NCBI GenBank assembly: GCA_036785705.1
Contig: JAWUZG010000359.1
Span: forward strand, 186,001-250,000
DNA: 64,000 nucleotides
Direction of reading: 5' to 3'
From: Acanthornis magna
Lineage: Eukaryota; Chordata; Aves; Passeriformes; Acanthizidae
Under the pieces are notes generated by a model that worked only from the letters and a program-made list of their open reading frames with translations, was not told the DNA's origin and ran no database searches. Shown in pieces: positions 23,784 to 34,380 of the stretch (its first letter is position 1; each line of letters begins with the position of its first letter). The position numbers and the translations under genes were made by a program.

Positions 23784-24448
23784 CCCCAGTGTCCCTCTGT
23801 TGCCTTTTTCAGCCTAGAAGTGAAAGTCCATTCTGGATAAAAGTTCCATGTGGATTTGGAGGCCAAATCTGAGTCGGGATTAGCAGCTGTGCAGATAACA
23901 GGCACGGATAAGGGAACCATTGAAATGGCCCCATCTTGATTTGTATCCGCTTTTGTCTTCTAGCTGTTTCAGAAGCACAGGTGTTCTTCACTCTGGAGCA
24001 GCGAATTGCGGGTCCTCTGGCCGTAACCTCGCCTTCAGTGAGGGTCATCGGGACTTGGAACGGTGCTCTGGACTTGGTTGGTAAAGTGCCTGTTTTTCCA
24101 TGGAGCACAGCTTCAGTCTCCAGGCAGGAAGAGGTGGGCAGGTGCGTGTGGAGAAGATGACGAATGTGCAGAGTTTTGGCAAAGTGGAACTTCCAAGCTG
24201 TTCGATACCTTGGCAAGGTAAGCTGCTTTCTCATCTCGCCATTTTTCTTGCCAGAGACTTCGCTTGCTATGGCCTGCCACGCAATATTTCCTAAATATTT
24301 CCTCCTGTTGTCTCTCTCCGCCGGGGTTGTACGCGGACTCTCTGGAAGGCTTGAGGCCAGGCCTGAACCTATGTCTTGGATGTTTTTGACCACTTGGAGT
24401 CCTCTGTGTTTTGAGGCTTCCATTGACACGTTCAGCCTTAGCACCTTC
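23784..24448. other. Unassigned sequence between block 1 and the CT-rich array
   Basis: Mixed-composition sequence with no recognised gene. It contains a 'gttgcctttttcagcctaga' motif that recurs at about 32,408 and, inverted, at about 32,990. Confidence 0.4.
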
Positions 24449-25015
24449 CTTTCTTTCTCTCTTTCTCTTTTTCTTTCTCACTTTCTTTCTTTCTCTCTTT
24501 CTCTTTTTCTTTCTCACTTTCTTTCTTTCTCTCTTTCTCTCTCTTTCCCTCTCTCTCTCTCTTTTTTCTTTCATTCTTTTCCTCTTTCTTTCTTGCTTTC
24601 TTTATCTCTCTCTTTCTCTCTATCTTTCCCTTTCTTTCTTTCTTTCTTTCCCTCATTCTCTCTTTCTCTCTTTCAATCTTTATCACTCTCTTAATCTCTC
24701 TTTCTATTTTTCTCTCCTTCCTTCCTTCCTCTCTTTCTTTCTCTCTTTCTTTCTCTTTTTCTTTCTCTCTTTCTTTCTCTCTTTCTTTCTCTCTTCCCCT
24801 CTTTCTTTCTTAATTCCTCTCTTTCTCTCTATCTTTCTCTCTTTCTCTACTTCTTTCATTCTCTCTTTCTCTCTATATTCTCCCTTTCTTTCTTTCTCTC
24901 TCTCTTTCTTTCTTTTTCTTTCTCCTTCCTTCTTTCCTTCCTTCCGCTCCCTCCCTTCCTCCCTTCCTCCCTTCCTTCCTCTCTTTCTTTCTCTCTTTCT
25001 TTTCCTCTCTTGTTT
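24449..25015. repeat. (TTTC/TC)n polypyrimidine array
   Basis: About 570 bp of almost pure pyrimidine on the plus strand (ttctttct/ctctttct units), grading into ttcc/ctcc units at the distal end. The long Leu/Phe/Ser frame across it, and the Lys/Arg/Glu frames on the other strand, are translated repeat. Confidence 0.95.
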
Positions 25016-25684
25016 TCTGCCGTCTCCACACTTCCCTGAGGCGCCGTGGTGCCACAGGGGAGCCTGGCTTCCAATAACATTCCACGGCGTCAACACAGCC
25101 AGCGTCTCCAGGGTGCCTGCCTGTGACACGGTGACACCACCGCCGTGTCACAATGGCCCCTGGCTTGGGCAAGCCCCAGGGTGCCAGTTGGCCCTTGGCT
25201 GCGGGAGCAGCTGGCGGGCTGGCTGGGAGCTCCTGCCTGGCCAGCGCCAGGGGGAGCGGCAGCAGGGCCAGGGCGCACACAGTGTTGTGGCCCCTTCCTC
25301 GTGTGCCCACGAGGCCCGAGGCTGGCCCTGCTGCAGGCCTGGTGGTACGCAAGGCCCGCTGCTGTGAGGCCTTGGCTGTGCAGGTGACAGCGGTGTCCTG
25401 GCGTGGAGCATGGCTGCTCCAGGCCGGGGGGATGGGGAGTGGGGGCCGCCTGGGGTGGGAAAGTGGCAGGGATGATCCCTTGGCCTGCACACTGTGCTGC
25501 AGCTGCCCATGCCGCAGGAGACTGAGCCCCTGTGCGAGCGAGCGAGCGAGCAAAGGCAGGCAGGCAGCCCTCTCCAGCAGACAGCCAGGGCCCTGCCGCC
25601 CCCCCAGCTCCCTGCAAAGGCCTGCTTGGGCAGCTTGGAGGCCAAAAGGGCAGTGGCAGGCAGTCTGCCGCTCCGACTTGTGTC
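25016..25684. other. GC-rich unique-looking sequence
   Basis: High GC with many CpG and CAGG/CTGCC words and overlapping open frames on both strands, as expected of GC-rich DNA with few stops. No gene recognised. A short gagcgagcgagcgag run is present near 25,537. Confidence 0.4.
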
Positions 25685-27068
25685 TAGAGGTGAGGCAGAA
25701 ATGTGCCATTTGGAGGGGGTGGGTGCCCCTTTCCTGCAGTCACAGCCACCCCGGGAGCACAGCCGGAGTTGGGCGGGGCACGGGGGGAGGGAAAGCTGGG
25801 GGGGTGGGAAGGAGCAGGTTGCGCAGCAAAGCCCCGCCCCCGCCAAGAGGGCAGAATCATTGGCAAGTCACTCCTGGAGGCGCTTGAAAGCCCAGGGGGG
25901 CGCTTCCCGATGGAGGGAAGCAGGAGCCCGAGCACTGCCAGGGTGGCAGCACAAAGGCTGGCCCTGCTCAATCGCCTGCCGGCAACCCCCCCACCTGCCG
26001 CCCCGTGGCCTGCCCGAGCCCTCCCTTGGTGCACCGCCTCCCCTGAGCGTCCTGCAGGGGCGGCGGCGCCCGTGCGCAGCCCCAAAAAGGCTGCATTTCC
26101 GGGTGCTGAGCGCTCCCGGCAGGCGGCCACTGGAAAGGGACTTTGCATGGTCCCCACTTCTCGGCCCCACGCCGAGCCCACCCCGCTGCCGCTGCCGGTT
26201 TCACGGCCCCGCTCCCAGGGTGCCCGTGTCCTCCAAGCGCCCTTTGCGTTTTTAGCTTGGCCCTTGCTGGCCGCCGTAGGCCACTGCTGCCGATGGCAGC
26301 AGCGCCGGCCAGCGGCCACGCCTCTGTAGCCACGGCAACACCCTCGCTCCGCTCCATGCCCGGCCGGGCCGAGCCGAGCTTAGCTGAACCGAGCCGAGCT
26401 TAGCTGGCGTCGGGGTCCCCTCCCCACCTCGGCCTCGTCCGCTTTGGCGGCTGCCAGGCAGCGGGGACAAGGACGGGCGGGGGGCGGCTTTCCACGAAGC
26501 CGGGACAGCAGCAGCTCTTGGGAGTCCCCCCCTCCTCCTACTCCTCCTCCTGCACGGGGGAGTTTTGGGAGGCACGGGGGAGAGCGGCAGGGGCGGGGCA
26601 GGGAGGAGCACCCCAAAGTGCCCCAAAGCTTGTCCACGGCTGGGGAGGTGTTGGGGGAAGGTGGAATCGGGACACAGCATGTCCCAGCAGCAGCTAGGTG
26701 CCCAGGCAGGGCCGGCACTGCAGCCAAGTGAAACAAAGGTTCCGACCAAATTTGCCCCGCCCTGATGCCACAAGAAGCCCGGAGAAGGGCTGGGGGCAGG
26801 CAAAGGGGTTGGCTCAGCCTTGATTTTTTCCCCCTGTGTGCCACGAGAGAGCACAAAATGCACCTGCATGCCATGTGCGGAGGGGGCTGTCCTGGAGCAG
26901 AGCCATTTCCCCTGGCAAGCCGTGAGCCCCTGGCCAGCCACGGGTACCGGGGCAGGGTCCTGCCAGCACCTCTGCAAGGCAGGAGAGACGAGCCCACCTG
27001 GAGCAGGTTGCTGCTAGCACCAATGATTCCATGGGCTTCCACAAGGCTCTCCCGGCTTGTCAAAGGCA
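25685..27068 (+). repeat. GC-rich duplicated block, copy 2 (reference copy)
   Basis: About 1.38 kb. Its 3' half is repeated directly in block 1 and its full length is repeated in inverse orientation at 33000-34355. CpG-rich, with features of a former promoter: a ctctgtagccacggcaac segment near 26325, whose reverse complement resembles an RFX-type X-box, plus GC-box-like runs and a tandem gagccgagcttagctg pair. No reading frame is conserved well enough between the copies to be called a gene. Confidence 0.8.
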
Positions 27069-27072
27069 CCCA

Positions 27073-27733
27073 GAATTATTAAAGTGCACATATAGCTCTA
27101 ATATCAATATCCACCTTTGACGGACAAAGGCTCTCTAACTTGTTAAGGTTGGAATGTATATGTTTATTTCAGCGCTGGAGAGCTTCAGGGATAACTCCCA
27201 ACTGTACAGCTCTGAAGTTACAATGCAACACAGAACTTATTTATCTATCACAAAAAAGCGTGGTTGGCATAAGCGCCTCCCATTCCCCGCTTCATATGGA
27301 AATTGGGAAAAAGTCATTAAGCATGCAGAGTTCCTGCAATGGAATTGAGTCGGTGGTCGTTAATTTGAGTCTGAGGGCTGCTTTGGATGAAGTAATATGA
27401 GTCTTCCTCAGTGTGACCTTCTTACTTCGTTGGTTTTTGACAATACATTTGACCCTGGAAAACTCCCAATGCTCTCTTCTATTGCTTCTAAGTAGGTTGC
27501 ATCTGGGCAAAATTTGTAACTGTCTAGGCTCTCCTTTGAACCTCTTTTCTTAAGATTATTAATTGTCTATTCTAAGCACAGCTGAGTAAATATCAAATAA
27601 TCAAAGGGCTACTCTGCATTTAATCATTAATTTCTTTCTGAGTTCTGCATCTTTTTCTATTCTAGTTGATTTTAACAGAATTTTTATCTAAAATCTCTAC
27701 ATTTAAGTGTCTAAAAGAAAAGCCTGTGTTTCA
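27073..27733 (-). mobile_element. Solo copy of the ERV2 LTR
   Basis: About 660 bp, highly similar along its whole length to 19305-19974, same orientation, ending on the same CA/TG boundary (tgtttca at 27733). The proximal end starts AG instead of TG. It abuts GC block 2 on one side and the TCC array directly on the other, with no recognisable target-site duplication, so its flanks have been rearranged. Confidence 0.85.
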
Positions 27734-30395
27734 CTCATCCTCCTCCTCGTCCTCTTCATCCTCCTCCTATTCCTCCTTGTCCTCGTCCTCCTCCTCCTCC
27801 TCTTCCTCCTCGTCGTCCGCCTCGTCCTCCTCCTCATCCTCCTCCTCGTGCTCTTCCTCCTTCTCGTCCATGTCCTCTCCTCCTCCTCATCATCCTCGTC
27901 CTCCTCGTGCTCCTCCTCTTCTTCTTCCTCATCCTCTTCTTCCTCATCCTCTTCGTCCTTTTCGTCCTCCTTCTCCTCCTCTTCGTCCTCCTGCTTGTCC
28001 TCGTCCTCCTCCTCGTCCTCCTTGTCCTCCGCCTCCTCGTCCTCCTGCTTGTCCTCGTCCTCCTCCTCGTGCTCCTCCTCGTCCTTCTCATCCTTCTCCT
28101 CCTCTTCGTCCTCCTCATCCTTGTCCTCCTCCTTGTCCTCCTCGTCGTCCTCCTCCTTCTTGTCCTCCTTGATCTTGTCGCCCTAGTCCTCCTCCTCCTT
28201 ATCCTCCCCCCCATCCTCCTCCCCACCATCCTCCTCCTCCTCGTCCTCCTCCTCGTCTTCCTCGTGCTCCTCATCGTCCTCCTCAGCCTCCTCCTCCTCC
28301 TCCTCCTCATCCCCTCCTCTTCCTCATCGTCGTCATTGTCGTTCTCCTCCTCCTCCTCCTCCACCTCCTCTTCCTCCTCCTCCTCCTCCTTGTTCTCCTC
28401 CTTGTCCTCGTCCTCATCCTCCTCCACCTTCTCCTCCACCTTCTCCTCCACCTCCTCCTTTTCCTCATCCTCCTCATCCTTCTCCACATCCTCCTACTCC
28501 TCCTTGTCCTCCTCATCCTCCTCGTCCTTCTCCTCCTCGTCCTCCTTGTCCTCCTCCTCGTCATCCTCGTTGTCGTCGTTGTCAATGTCATCGTCCTCCT
28601 CCTCCACCTCCTCCTCCTCCTCGTCCTCCTCCTCCTCCTCGTGCTCCTCCTTGTCCTCGTCCTCGTCCCCCTCCTCATCCTCGTTGTCGTCGTCCTCCTC
28701 CTCCTCCTCCTCCACCTTCTACTTCTCCACCTCCTCCTCCACCTCCTCCTGCTCGTGCTCCTCCATCTCATTCTCCTCCTCGTCCTCCTCCTCCCAGTCC
28801 TCCTCATCCTCCTTGTCCTCCTCGTTCTCCTCCTCGTCCTCCTCGTTCTCCTCCTCCTCCTCTTCCTCGTCATTGTCCTCCTCCTCTTCCTCGTCATTGT
28901 CCTCCTCCTCCTCATGCTCCTCCTTGTCCTTATCCTCGACCTCAGCCTCCTCCTCGCCCTCCTCCTTGTCCTCCTCCTCCTTGTCCTCCTCCTCCTCGTT
29001 GTCATTATCATCATCCTCTTCCTCCTCGTGCTTGTCCTCCTCCACCTCCTCCTCCTCTTCCACCTCCTCCTTCTCCTCCTTTTCCTCATCCTCCTTGTCC
29101 TCCTCCTCCTTGTGCTCCTCGTTCTCCTCCTCGTCCTCCTCCACCTCCTCGTCCTCCTCCTTGTCCTTCTCCTCCTCGTCCTCCTTCTCCTCCTCCTCCT
29201 CGTCGTCCTCCTCATCCTCGTCTTCCTCGTTGTCATCGTAGTCATCATCATCGTCCTCCTCCACCTCCTCCTCCTCCTCCTCGTCCTCCTCCTCCTCGTC
29301 CACCTCCTCCTCCCCCTCCTCCTTCTCCTCCTCGTCCTCCTCGTCGTCGTCGCGTTGTCCTCCTCCTCCTCCTTGTCCTCCTCCTCCACCTCCTCCTCTT
29401 CCTCCTTCTCCTCCTCCTCCTCGTCGTCCTCCTCATCCTCGTCTTCCTCGTTGTCATCGTAGTCATCATCATCGTCCTCCTCCACCTCCTCCTCCTCCAC
29501 CTCCTCCTCCTCCTCGTCCACCTCCTCCTCCACCTCCTCCTTCTCCTCCTCGTCCTCCTCGTCGTCGTCGCGTTGTCCTCCTCCTCCTCCTTGTCCTCCT
29601 CCTCCACCTCCTCCTCTTCCTCGTCCTCCTCCTCATCCTCCTCCTTGTCGTCCTCTTTGTCCTCCTCCTCATCCTCCTCATTGTCCTCATCCTCGTCTTC
29701 CTCGTCCTCGTGCTCCTCCTTGTCCTCCTCCTTGTCCTCCTCATCCTCGTCCTCCTCCTTGTCCTCCTTGTCGTCCTCTTTGTCCTCCTCCTCATCCTCT
29801 TCCTCCTCGTCCTCGTGCTCCTCCTTGTCCTCCTCCTTGTCCTCCTCATCCTCGTCTGTGTCCTCCTCCTCTTCCTCATCCTCCTCCTTGTCCTCCTCAT
29901 CCTCCTCCTTCTCGTCGTCCTCCTCCTCCTCCTCCTCTTCCTCATCCTCTTCCTCCTTATTGTCGTCGTCGTCCTCCTCCTCCTCCTCGTGCTCCTCCTC
30001 TTCCTCTTCCTCGTCCTCTTCGTCCTCCTCATCATCTTCATCCTCCTCGTCCTTCTCCTTGTCCTCCTTGTGGTCCTCCTCCTCCTCTTCCTCCTCCTCC
30101 TCCTCCTTCTCCACTTCCTCCATCTCCTCCTCCACTTCCTCCTCCTCCTTCTCCTGCTTCTTGGCCTCCTCCTCCTCCTCCTTCTCCTCCTCTTCCTCTT
30201 CCTCCTTCTTCTCCTCGTCCCCCTCCCCATCCTCCTCCTTCCCCCCCTCCTCCTCCCCTTCCTCATCCACCTCATCCTCCTCCTGGACTTCGACCTCCTC
30301 CTCCTCCACCTCCTCCTCCTCCTCGACGTCGTCTTTCTACTCCTCCTCCACTTCTTTCTCCTCCTCATTCTCGTCCTCGTCCTCGTCCTCCTCCT
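27734..30395. repeat. 2.66-kb TCC/TCG triplet array with higher-order structure
   Basis: Nearly continuous ctc/ctt/cgt/cat triplets (plus strand pyrimidine-rich). Longer units are nested inside: a ~220-bp block recurs (the gttgtcatcgtagtcatc word at about 29228 and 29449, and gtcgtcgtcgcgttgtcc at about 29343 and 29563), and a ~125-bp block recurs at about 29643 and 29768. Because there are few stops, frames of 200-440 codons appear on both strands, with all-Ser, all-Leu, all-Glu/Asp or all-Arg composition. These are not genes. Confidence 0.95.
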
Positions 30396-30410
30396 GGAGG
30401 TTCATACTGA

Positions 30411-30900
30411 GAGCCAGATTTGGGCTTCTGGATGAACTGAGGGAAAAATTGGGAGAAATTTGAGAGAAATTGGGGTGATGCTGCAAACAACTGGGGCTAA
30501 CTGGGTCAGCATGTCTGAGTACATGCTGGAAGCAATGGGGATGCACTGGAAGTGCCTGAGAAATACTGGGATTACGAGAATCTTACTGGGGCAACACAGG
30601 GAGTGCCTGGGAGTGACTACAATCATGCTGAGGGCATCTGGACTATGCTCGAAGTGTCTGTAACCATACTGGGGTTGACTGGGACCAATGGTGGAGAGCT
30701 GCGACTATGCGGGGGGAAAATGGTAGTGACTGGGGCCCAGCTGGGAGAGACTGGACTCATATTGGAATCATACTCAGAGTGACTGGGACTGTTTGGGGGC
30801 AATTGGGACTGTGTTGTGGGCAAGTGGGATATAGTGGGAGCAACTGGGATAATACTGGAGGTGTCAGAGCTCACTCGGGGAGTCCCTGAGGGGATCCTGG
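30411..30900. repeat. Degenerate ACTGGGA-type minisatellite
   Basis: Recurring actgggac, actggggc and gtgactggga words with irregular spacing over about 490 bp. This G-rich degenerate minisatellite type is common in GC-rich avian DNA. The period varies and no clean monomer can be defined by eye. Confidence 0.7.
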
Positions 30901-30939
30901 GAATTCCCAGGGATTCCCCCTTTCCCCCGCGCTCGCTCG

Positions 30940-31106
30940 GGCACTGTCGCGTCTCCCGGCCTGCGCCGCCGAGGTCTGCCCGGCGACCGGTGACGTCACG
31001 AGCAGCTCAAGCTGCCATTGGCGAATAGGAAACAGCGGCGCCAATCACGGGGCCGGAGGCTGCTTTGGGGGCGGGGCCGGGGGCGGGGCCGCAGCGGAGC
31101 AGCGCC
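30940..31106 (+). promoter_or_regulatory. CpG-rich promoter with X2/Y-box-like arrangement
   Basis: Contains a perfect TGACGTCA (30991-30998), an ATTGG (31017-31021) 18 bp downstream, a forward CCAAT (31041-31045) and two GC boxes (about 31068-31090), followed by a strong Kozak ATG at 31107. A TGACGTCA X2 box followed about 18-20 bp later by a reversed CCAAT Y box is the layout of the MHC SXY module bound by RFX, CREB and NF-Y with CIITA or NLRC5. The X1 side (cccggcgaccgg) is only a loose match and no S box is certain. An ordinary CRE/CCAAT housekeeping promoter is the alternative. Confidence 0.55.
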
Positions 31107-31151
31107 ATGGCTCCAGCGCTGGGACTGGAGGGGAGAGTGAGGGGGCGGTGA
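31107..31151 (+). pseudogene. MHC class I-like first-exon fragment
   Basis: ATG in a strong Kozak context begins a 14-codon frame, M-A-P-A-L-G-L then E-G-R-V-R-G-R and TGA. The first seven residues resemble the leader start of passerine MHC class I chains, but the hydrophobic leader core is missing and minisatellite DNA follows, so exon 1 is cut short and no alpha domains are present. GT dinucleotides in GTGAGG context at 31137 and 31148 could act as donors. The call depends mainly on the upstream motif layout and is tentative. Confidence 0.35.
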
Positions 31152-31179
31152 GGGGAGAGTGGCACCTCCGGCACCGGGA

Positions 31180-32400
31180 CCCTGAACCCCTTTATCCTGC
31201 ACAGGGACCCCTTGCACTCCCCATTTCTGTGTGCCGAGACCCCCCTGCACCCCATTCCCTGGCTCTGGCACCCCCCTCCACCCCCTTTCCCGGCCATTCC
31301 CCCTCTCCCAGCCCCCAGCCTATCCCTTTGCTTTGAACATTGCTCCCCTGCACCCCCATTCATGCGTCTCCCAGTCCCCAAATTCTCTTTTCCTCAACAC
31401 CAGGTACCACCTGAACTGCCCAGACATCCCACTTCTCCCACCCCTATCCCCATCTTTCTTTGACCCTGGGACCTCCTCGAACTACCATTTCTGGCACCGG
31501 GACCCCCAGAACCGCCATTCCCAGTACCGGCACCTCCTGATCCACCATTCCTGGCACTGGGACTACTCTGAACCCCCTTTCCCGGCAATCCCGCCTCTGC
31601 AGCCCCCAGACCCTCCTTTTCCTTCATTCTGGGACCCATTGCATCCCCATTCCTGCCTTTCCCAGTCTCCAGCTCCCCCTTTCTCAATACTGGAGGCCCC
31701 CTTCACCCCCCTCCCCAGCTGACCCCCCATTCCTGCACACTGGGGACCCTCTGAACCAACCATCCCACCTCTCCCAGTCCCTGTACCCCCCATCTCCTTG
31801 TCCTTGGGACTGCCCTGAACCCTCCTTCCTGTGCACTGGGACTCCCCTGCACCCCCAACCCCACTAGTGACACCCCCTGCACCAACTTCTCCACACCGGG
31901 ACCCCCTTGAGCCCCCTCAGATGGCACCGGGACCCCCCTGAAACCCCATTCCTGGCCACTGGGGTCCCCTTGCACCTTCTTCCCAGCTTTGGGACCCTGC
32001 TGCACCCCTTTATGCCACATGGGTACTCCTCCACTCCCTTTCCCTTCCATTCGGCCTCTCCCAGTCCCAGCCCCCAGCTTTGCCTTTACCCTAGGACCTC
32101 CTGTACCCCATCCTGTCTTTCCCAGCGTCCAAACCCCTCTTAGCACCAGGACCCCATTCCTGATCATCATTCTTCCCACCCTGTGACCTCACTTTTCCTG
32201 ACACTGGAGAGCCCTGGACTCCCCTTTACTGGACATAGGTGCCCCATGGACACCATGTCCCACCTCTCACAGTCCCTGCATTCCCTTCTTTTCACCCTGG
32301 GACCCCCCGAACCCCTATTCCTGGGCACTGCCAACCCCTGAACCACTTGTCCAGCACTTGGACCCCACTGCACCCCGTTTCTGGCCCATCTCATGTCTCC
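31180..32400. repeat. Degenerate C-rich minisatellite (GGGACCCCC-type)
   Basis: About 1.2 kb of irregular repeats built on the words gggaccccc, ctgaacccc, cattcctggcac and ctcccagtccc, with a unit of roughly 30-40 bp. Similar sequence is typical of introns and flanks in GC-rich avian gene regions. Long Pro-rich frames here are by-products. Confidence 0.75.
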
Positions 32401-32403
32401 CCA

Positions 32404-32998
32404 CCGTGTTGTTGCCTTTTTCAGCCTGGAAATGAAGCTTGAGGTAATTTTAGTCGAGGAGGACATAGAAAAGTGGAGCTTTCTTGGAGCTCCAGGGGCA
32501 GTTTTGGAAGAATATCCATGAAAGCCCACGTCCACGGGGGAGAATACAATTTGATAGGTTTGAGGAAATTAGCAGAATTGGTAAAAAGCACCAATTCGGA
32601 GGACAAGTGGTGATGCAGTTCCTTCCAGGTCAAGGCCTTTCTCTGGAGCCCACCGGGGGCACAAGGCCCCTCTTCTGTCTTGGTTCTTCCTGGGAACAAA
32701 ATCTTCGAGACACATTTTTGTCAACAAGACCAACTAGTACCAAGGGTGGGGGGCTCCAGAGAAGGGGCTTGACCTGGGGGGAATTGCATTACCACGTGTT
32801 CTCCAAACTGGTTCTTTGTATCAATGATGCCAATTTGCTAAAGCCTAGAAAACTGTATTCAGCCCTGTGGGGCTGGGCTTTTGTGGCTGTTCTTCCAGAA
32901 CTGCCCCTGGAGCTCTGAGGAGAAAGGTCCACTTTTATCACCTCCTCGACTCAAATGATCTCAAGTTTCACTTCTAGCCTGAAAAAGGCAACAGAGGG
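32404..32998. repeat. Imperfect palindrome, arms about 245 bp
   Basis: The left arm (about 32404-32650) starts gttgcctttttcag and the right arm (about 32750-32998) is its reverse complement with scattered mismatches. Matching stretches include 'gtcgaggagg', 'gagctccaggggcagtt', 'ggtcaag' and 'tctctggagccc'. The spacer is about 100 bp. The outer motif also occurs next to block 1, and the right arm runs straight into block 3. It could be a fold-back element or a terminal inverted repeat of the amplified unit. Confidence 0.8.
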
Positions 32999-32999
32999 A

Positions 33000-34355
33000 C
33001 ACTGGGCAGGGGAGCCTTTTACAAGCCAGGAGAGCCTTGTGGGAGCCCATGGGCTCATTGGTGCTGGCAGCAACCTGCTCCAGGTGGGCTCCTCTCTCCT
33101 GGCCTGCACAGGTGCTGGCAGGATCCTGCCCCGCTAGCCCTGGCTGGCCAGGGGCTCAGGGCTTGCCAGGGGAATGGCTCTGCTCCAGAATGGCCCCCTC
33201 CCTGCACAGCATGCAGGGGAAAAAAATCAAGGCTGAGACAGACCGTGCCCCCGCGCCCAGCCTGTGTCCGAGCTTCTTGTGTCATCGGGGCGGGGCAAAT
33301 TTGGAAGGAGCCCCTCTTTCACTCACCTGCAGAAGCCCCGGCCCTGCCTGGGCGCTTAGCTGCTGCTGGGACACGGCTGTGTCCCGATTCCACCTCTCCC
33401 CTCCCCCCCACCAGCCGTGGACAAGCTTTGGGGCACTTTGGGGCGCTCCTCCCTGCCCCACCCCTGCCGCTCTCCCCCGGTGCCTCCCAAAACTCCCCCG
33501 CAGAGGAGGGGGAGGGATTCCCAAGAGCTGCTGCTGTCCCGGCTTCGTGGAAAGCCGACCCCTGCCCTTCCCCCCCCCGCCCGTCCTTGTCTCCGCTGCC
33601 TGGCAGCTGCCAAAGGGGAAGAGGCCGAGGCGGGAAGGGGATCCCCATTCCGGCCCAGCCCGGCCCGGCCTGGAGCGGAGCGGGGGCTTGCCGTGGCTAT
33701 GGAGGCGGTGCCGCCGGCCGGCGCTGTTGCCCAAAGCAGTTACCTACGGCGGCCAAGCCAAAAATGCAAACGCAGCTCGGAGGAGGGCGGGGGGCGGGGC
33801 CCGGCAGGGGGCCGGGCTGGGCATGGGGCCGAGAGGTGGCGGCCATGCAAAGTCCCTTTCCAATGGCCCCGCCAGCCGCCTGCCGAGAGGGCTCAGCGCC
33901 CGGAAATGCAGCCTTTTCGGGGCTGCCCGCGGGCGCAGCGCCCGTGGCAGCTGTGGGACGCTCGGGGGAGGCGGCGCGCCGAAGGCTCGGGCAGGCCGCG
34001 GGAGCGGCAGGTGCAAGGGCCGCCGTCAGCTGATGGAGCGGGGCCAGCCTTTACAGCGCGACTGGCAGCCCTCAGGCTCCCGGCTGACATAGGGGAGCGC
34101 CCCCTTCCCCTCCGCCCCGTGGGCTTGGAAGCAATGTGAGAGCGCAGAGGGCCTCGAGGAGAGACATTCTGATTCTGCCCTCTTGGCGGGGATGGGGCTT
34201 TACTGCGCGGCCTGCTCCTCCCAGCTTTCCCTCCCTCCCCCCGTGCCCTCCTCATGACCCCCCCCAATTCCGGCTGTGGTCCCAGGATGGCAGTAACTGC
34301 AGGAAAGGCCCCCCCCGCCCCAAATGGGACATTTTTGGCTCAACCCTAGACAGAA
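33000..34355 (-). repeat. GC-rich duplicated block, copy 3 (inverted)
   Basis: Reverse-complement counterpart of 25685-27068, collinear from the 'agccttgtgggagcccatgg' segment near 33033 to the 'cagaaatg...ctagac' end near 34350. It is more diverged than copies 1 and 2 are from each other. Together with copy 2 it forms a large inverted repeat with a ~5.9-kb interior. Confidence 0.8.
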
Positions 34356-34380
34356 ATGAGAGCGGCATGTTATAAGTTAA

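Noticed and set aside
24411..25367. 318-codon Leu/Phe/Ser-rich plus-strand frame and Lys/Arg/Glu-rich minus-strand frames
   Set aside because: Translated CT-rich array with GC-rich run-on; no family similarity.
23006..26977. Paired ~230-codon Pro/Gly/Arg-rich frames in GC blocks 1 and 2 that look conserved between copies
   Set aside because: The conservation is at DNA level from recent duplication, it exists in several frames on both strands, and block 3 does not preserve one frame.
27666..30463. Long open frames of 200-440 codons on both strands (Ser-, Leu-, Glu/Asp- or Arg-rich)
   Set aside because: They are all frames of the same triplet microsatellite; composition follows the repeat phase and there is no non-repeat coding sequence, start context or splice support.
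33037..34092. 351-codon frame in block 3
   Set aside because: GC-rich inverted copy of the same noncoding block; overlapping frames on the other strand are equally long.
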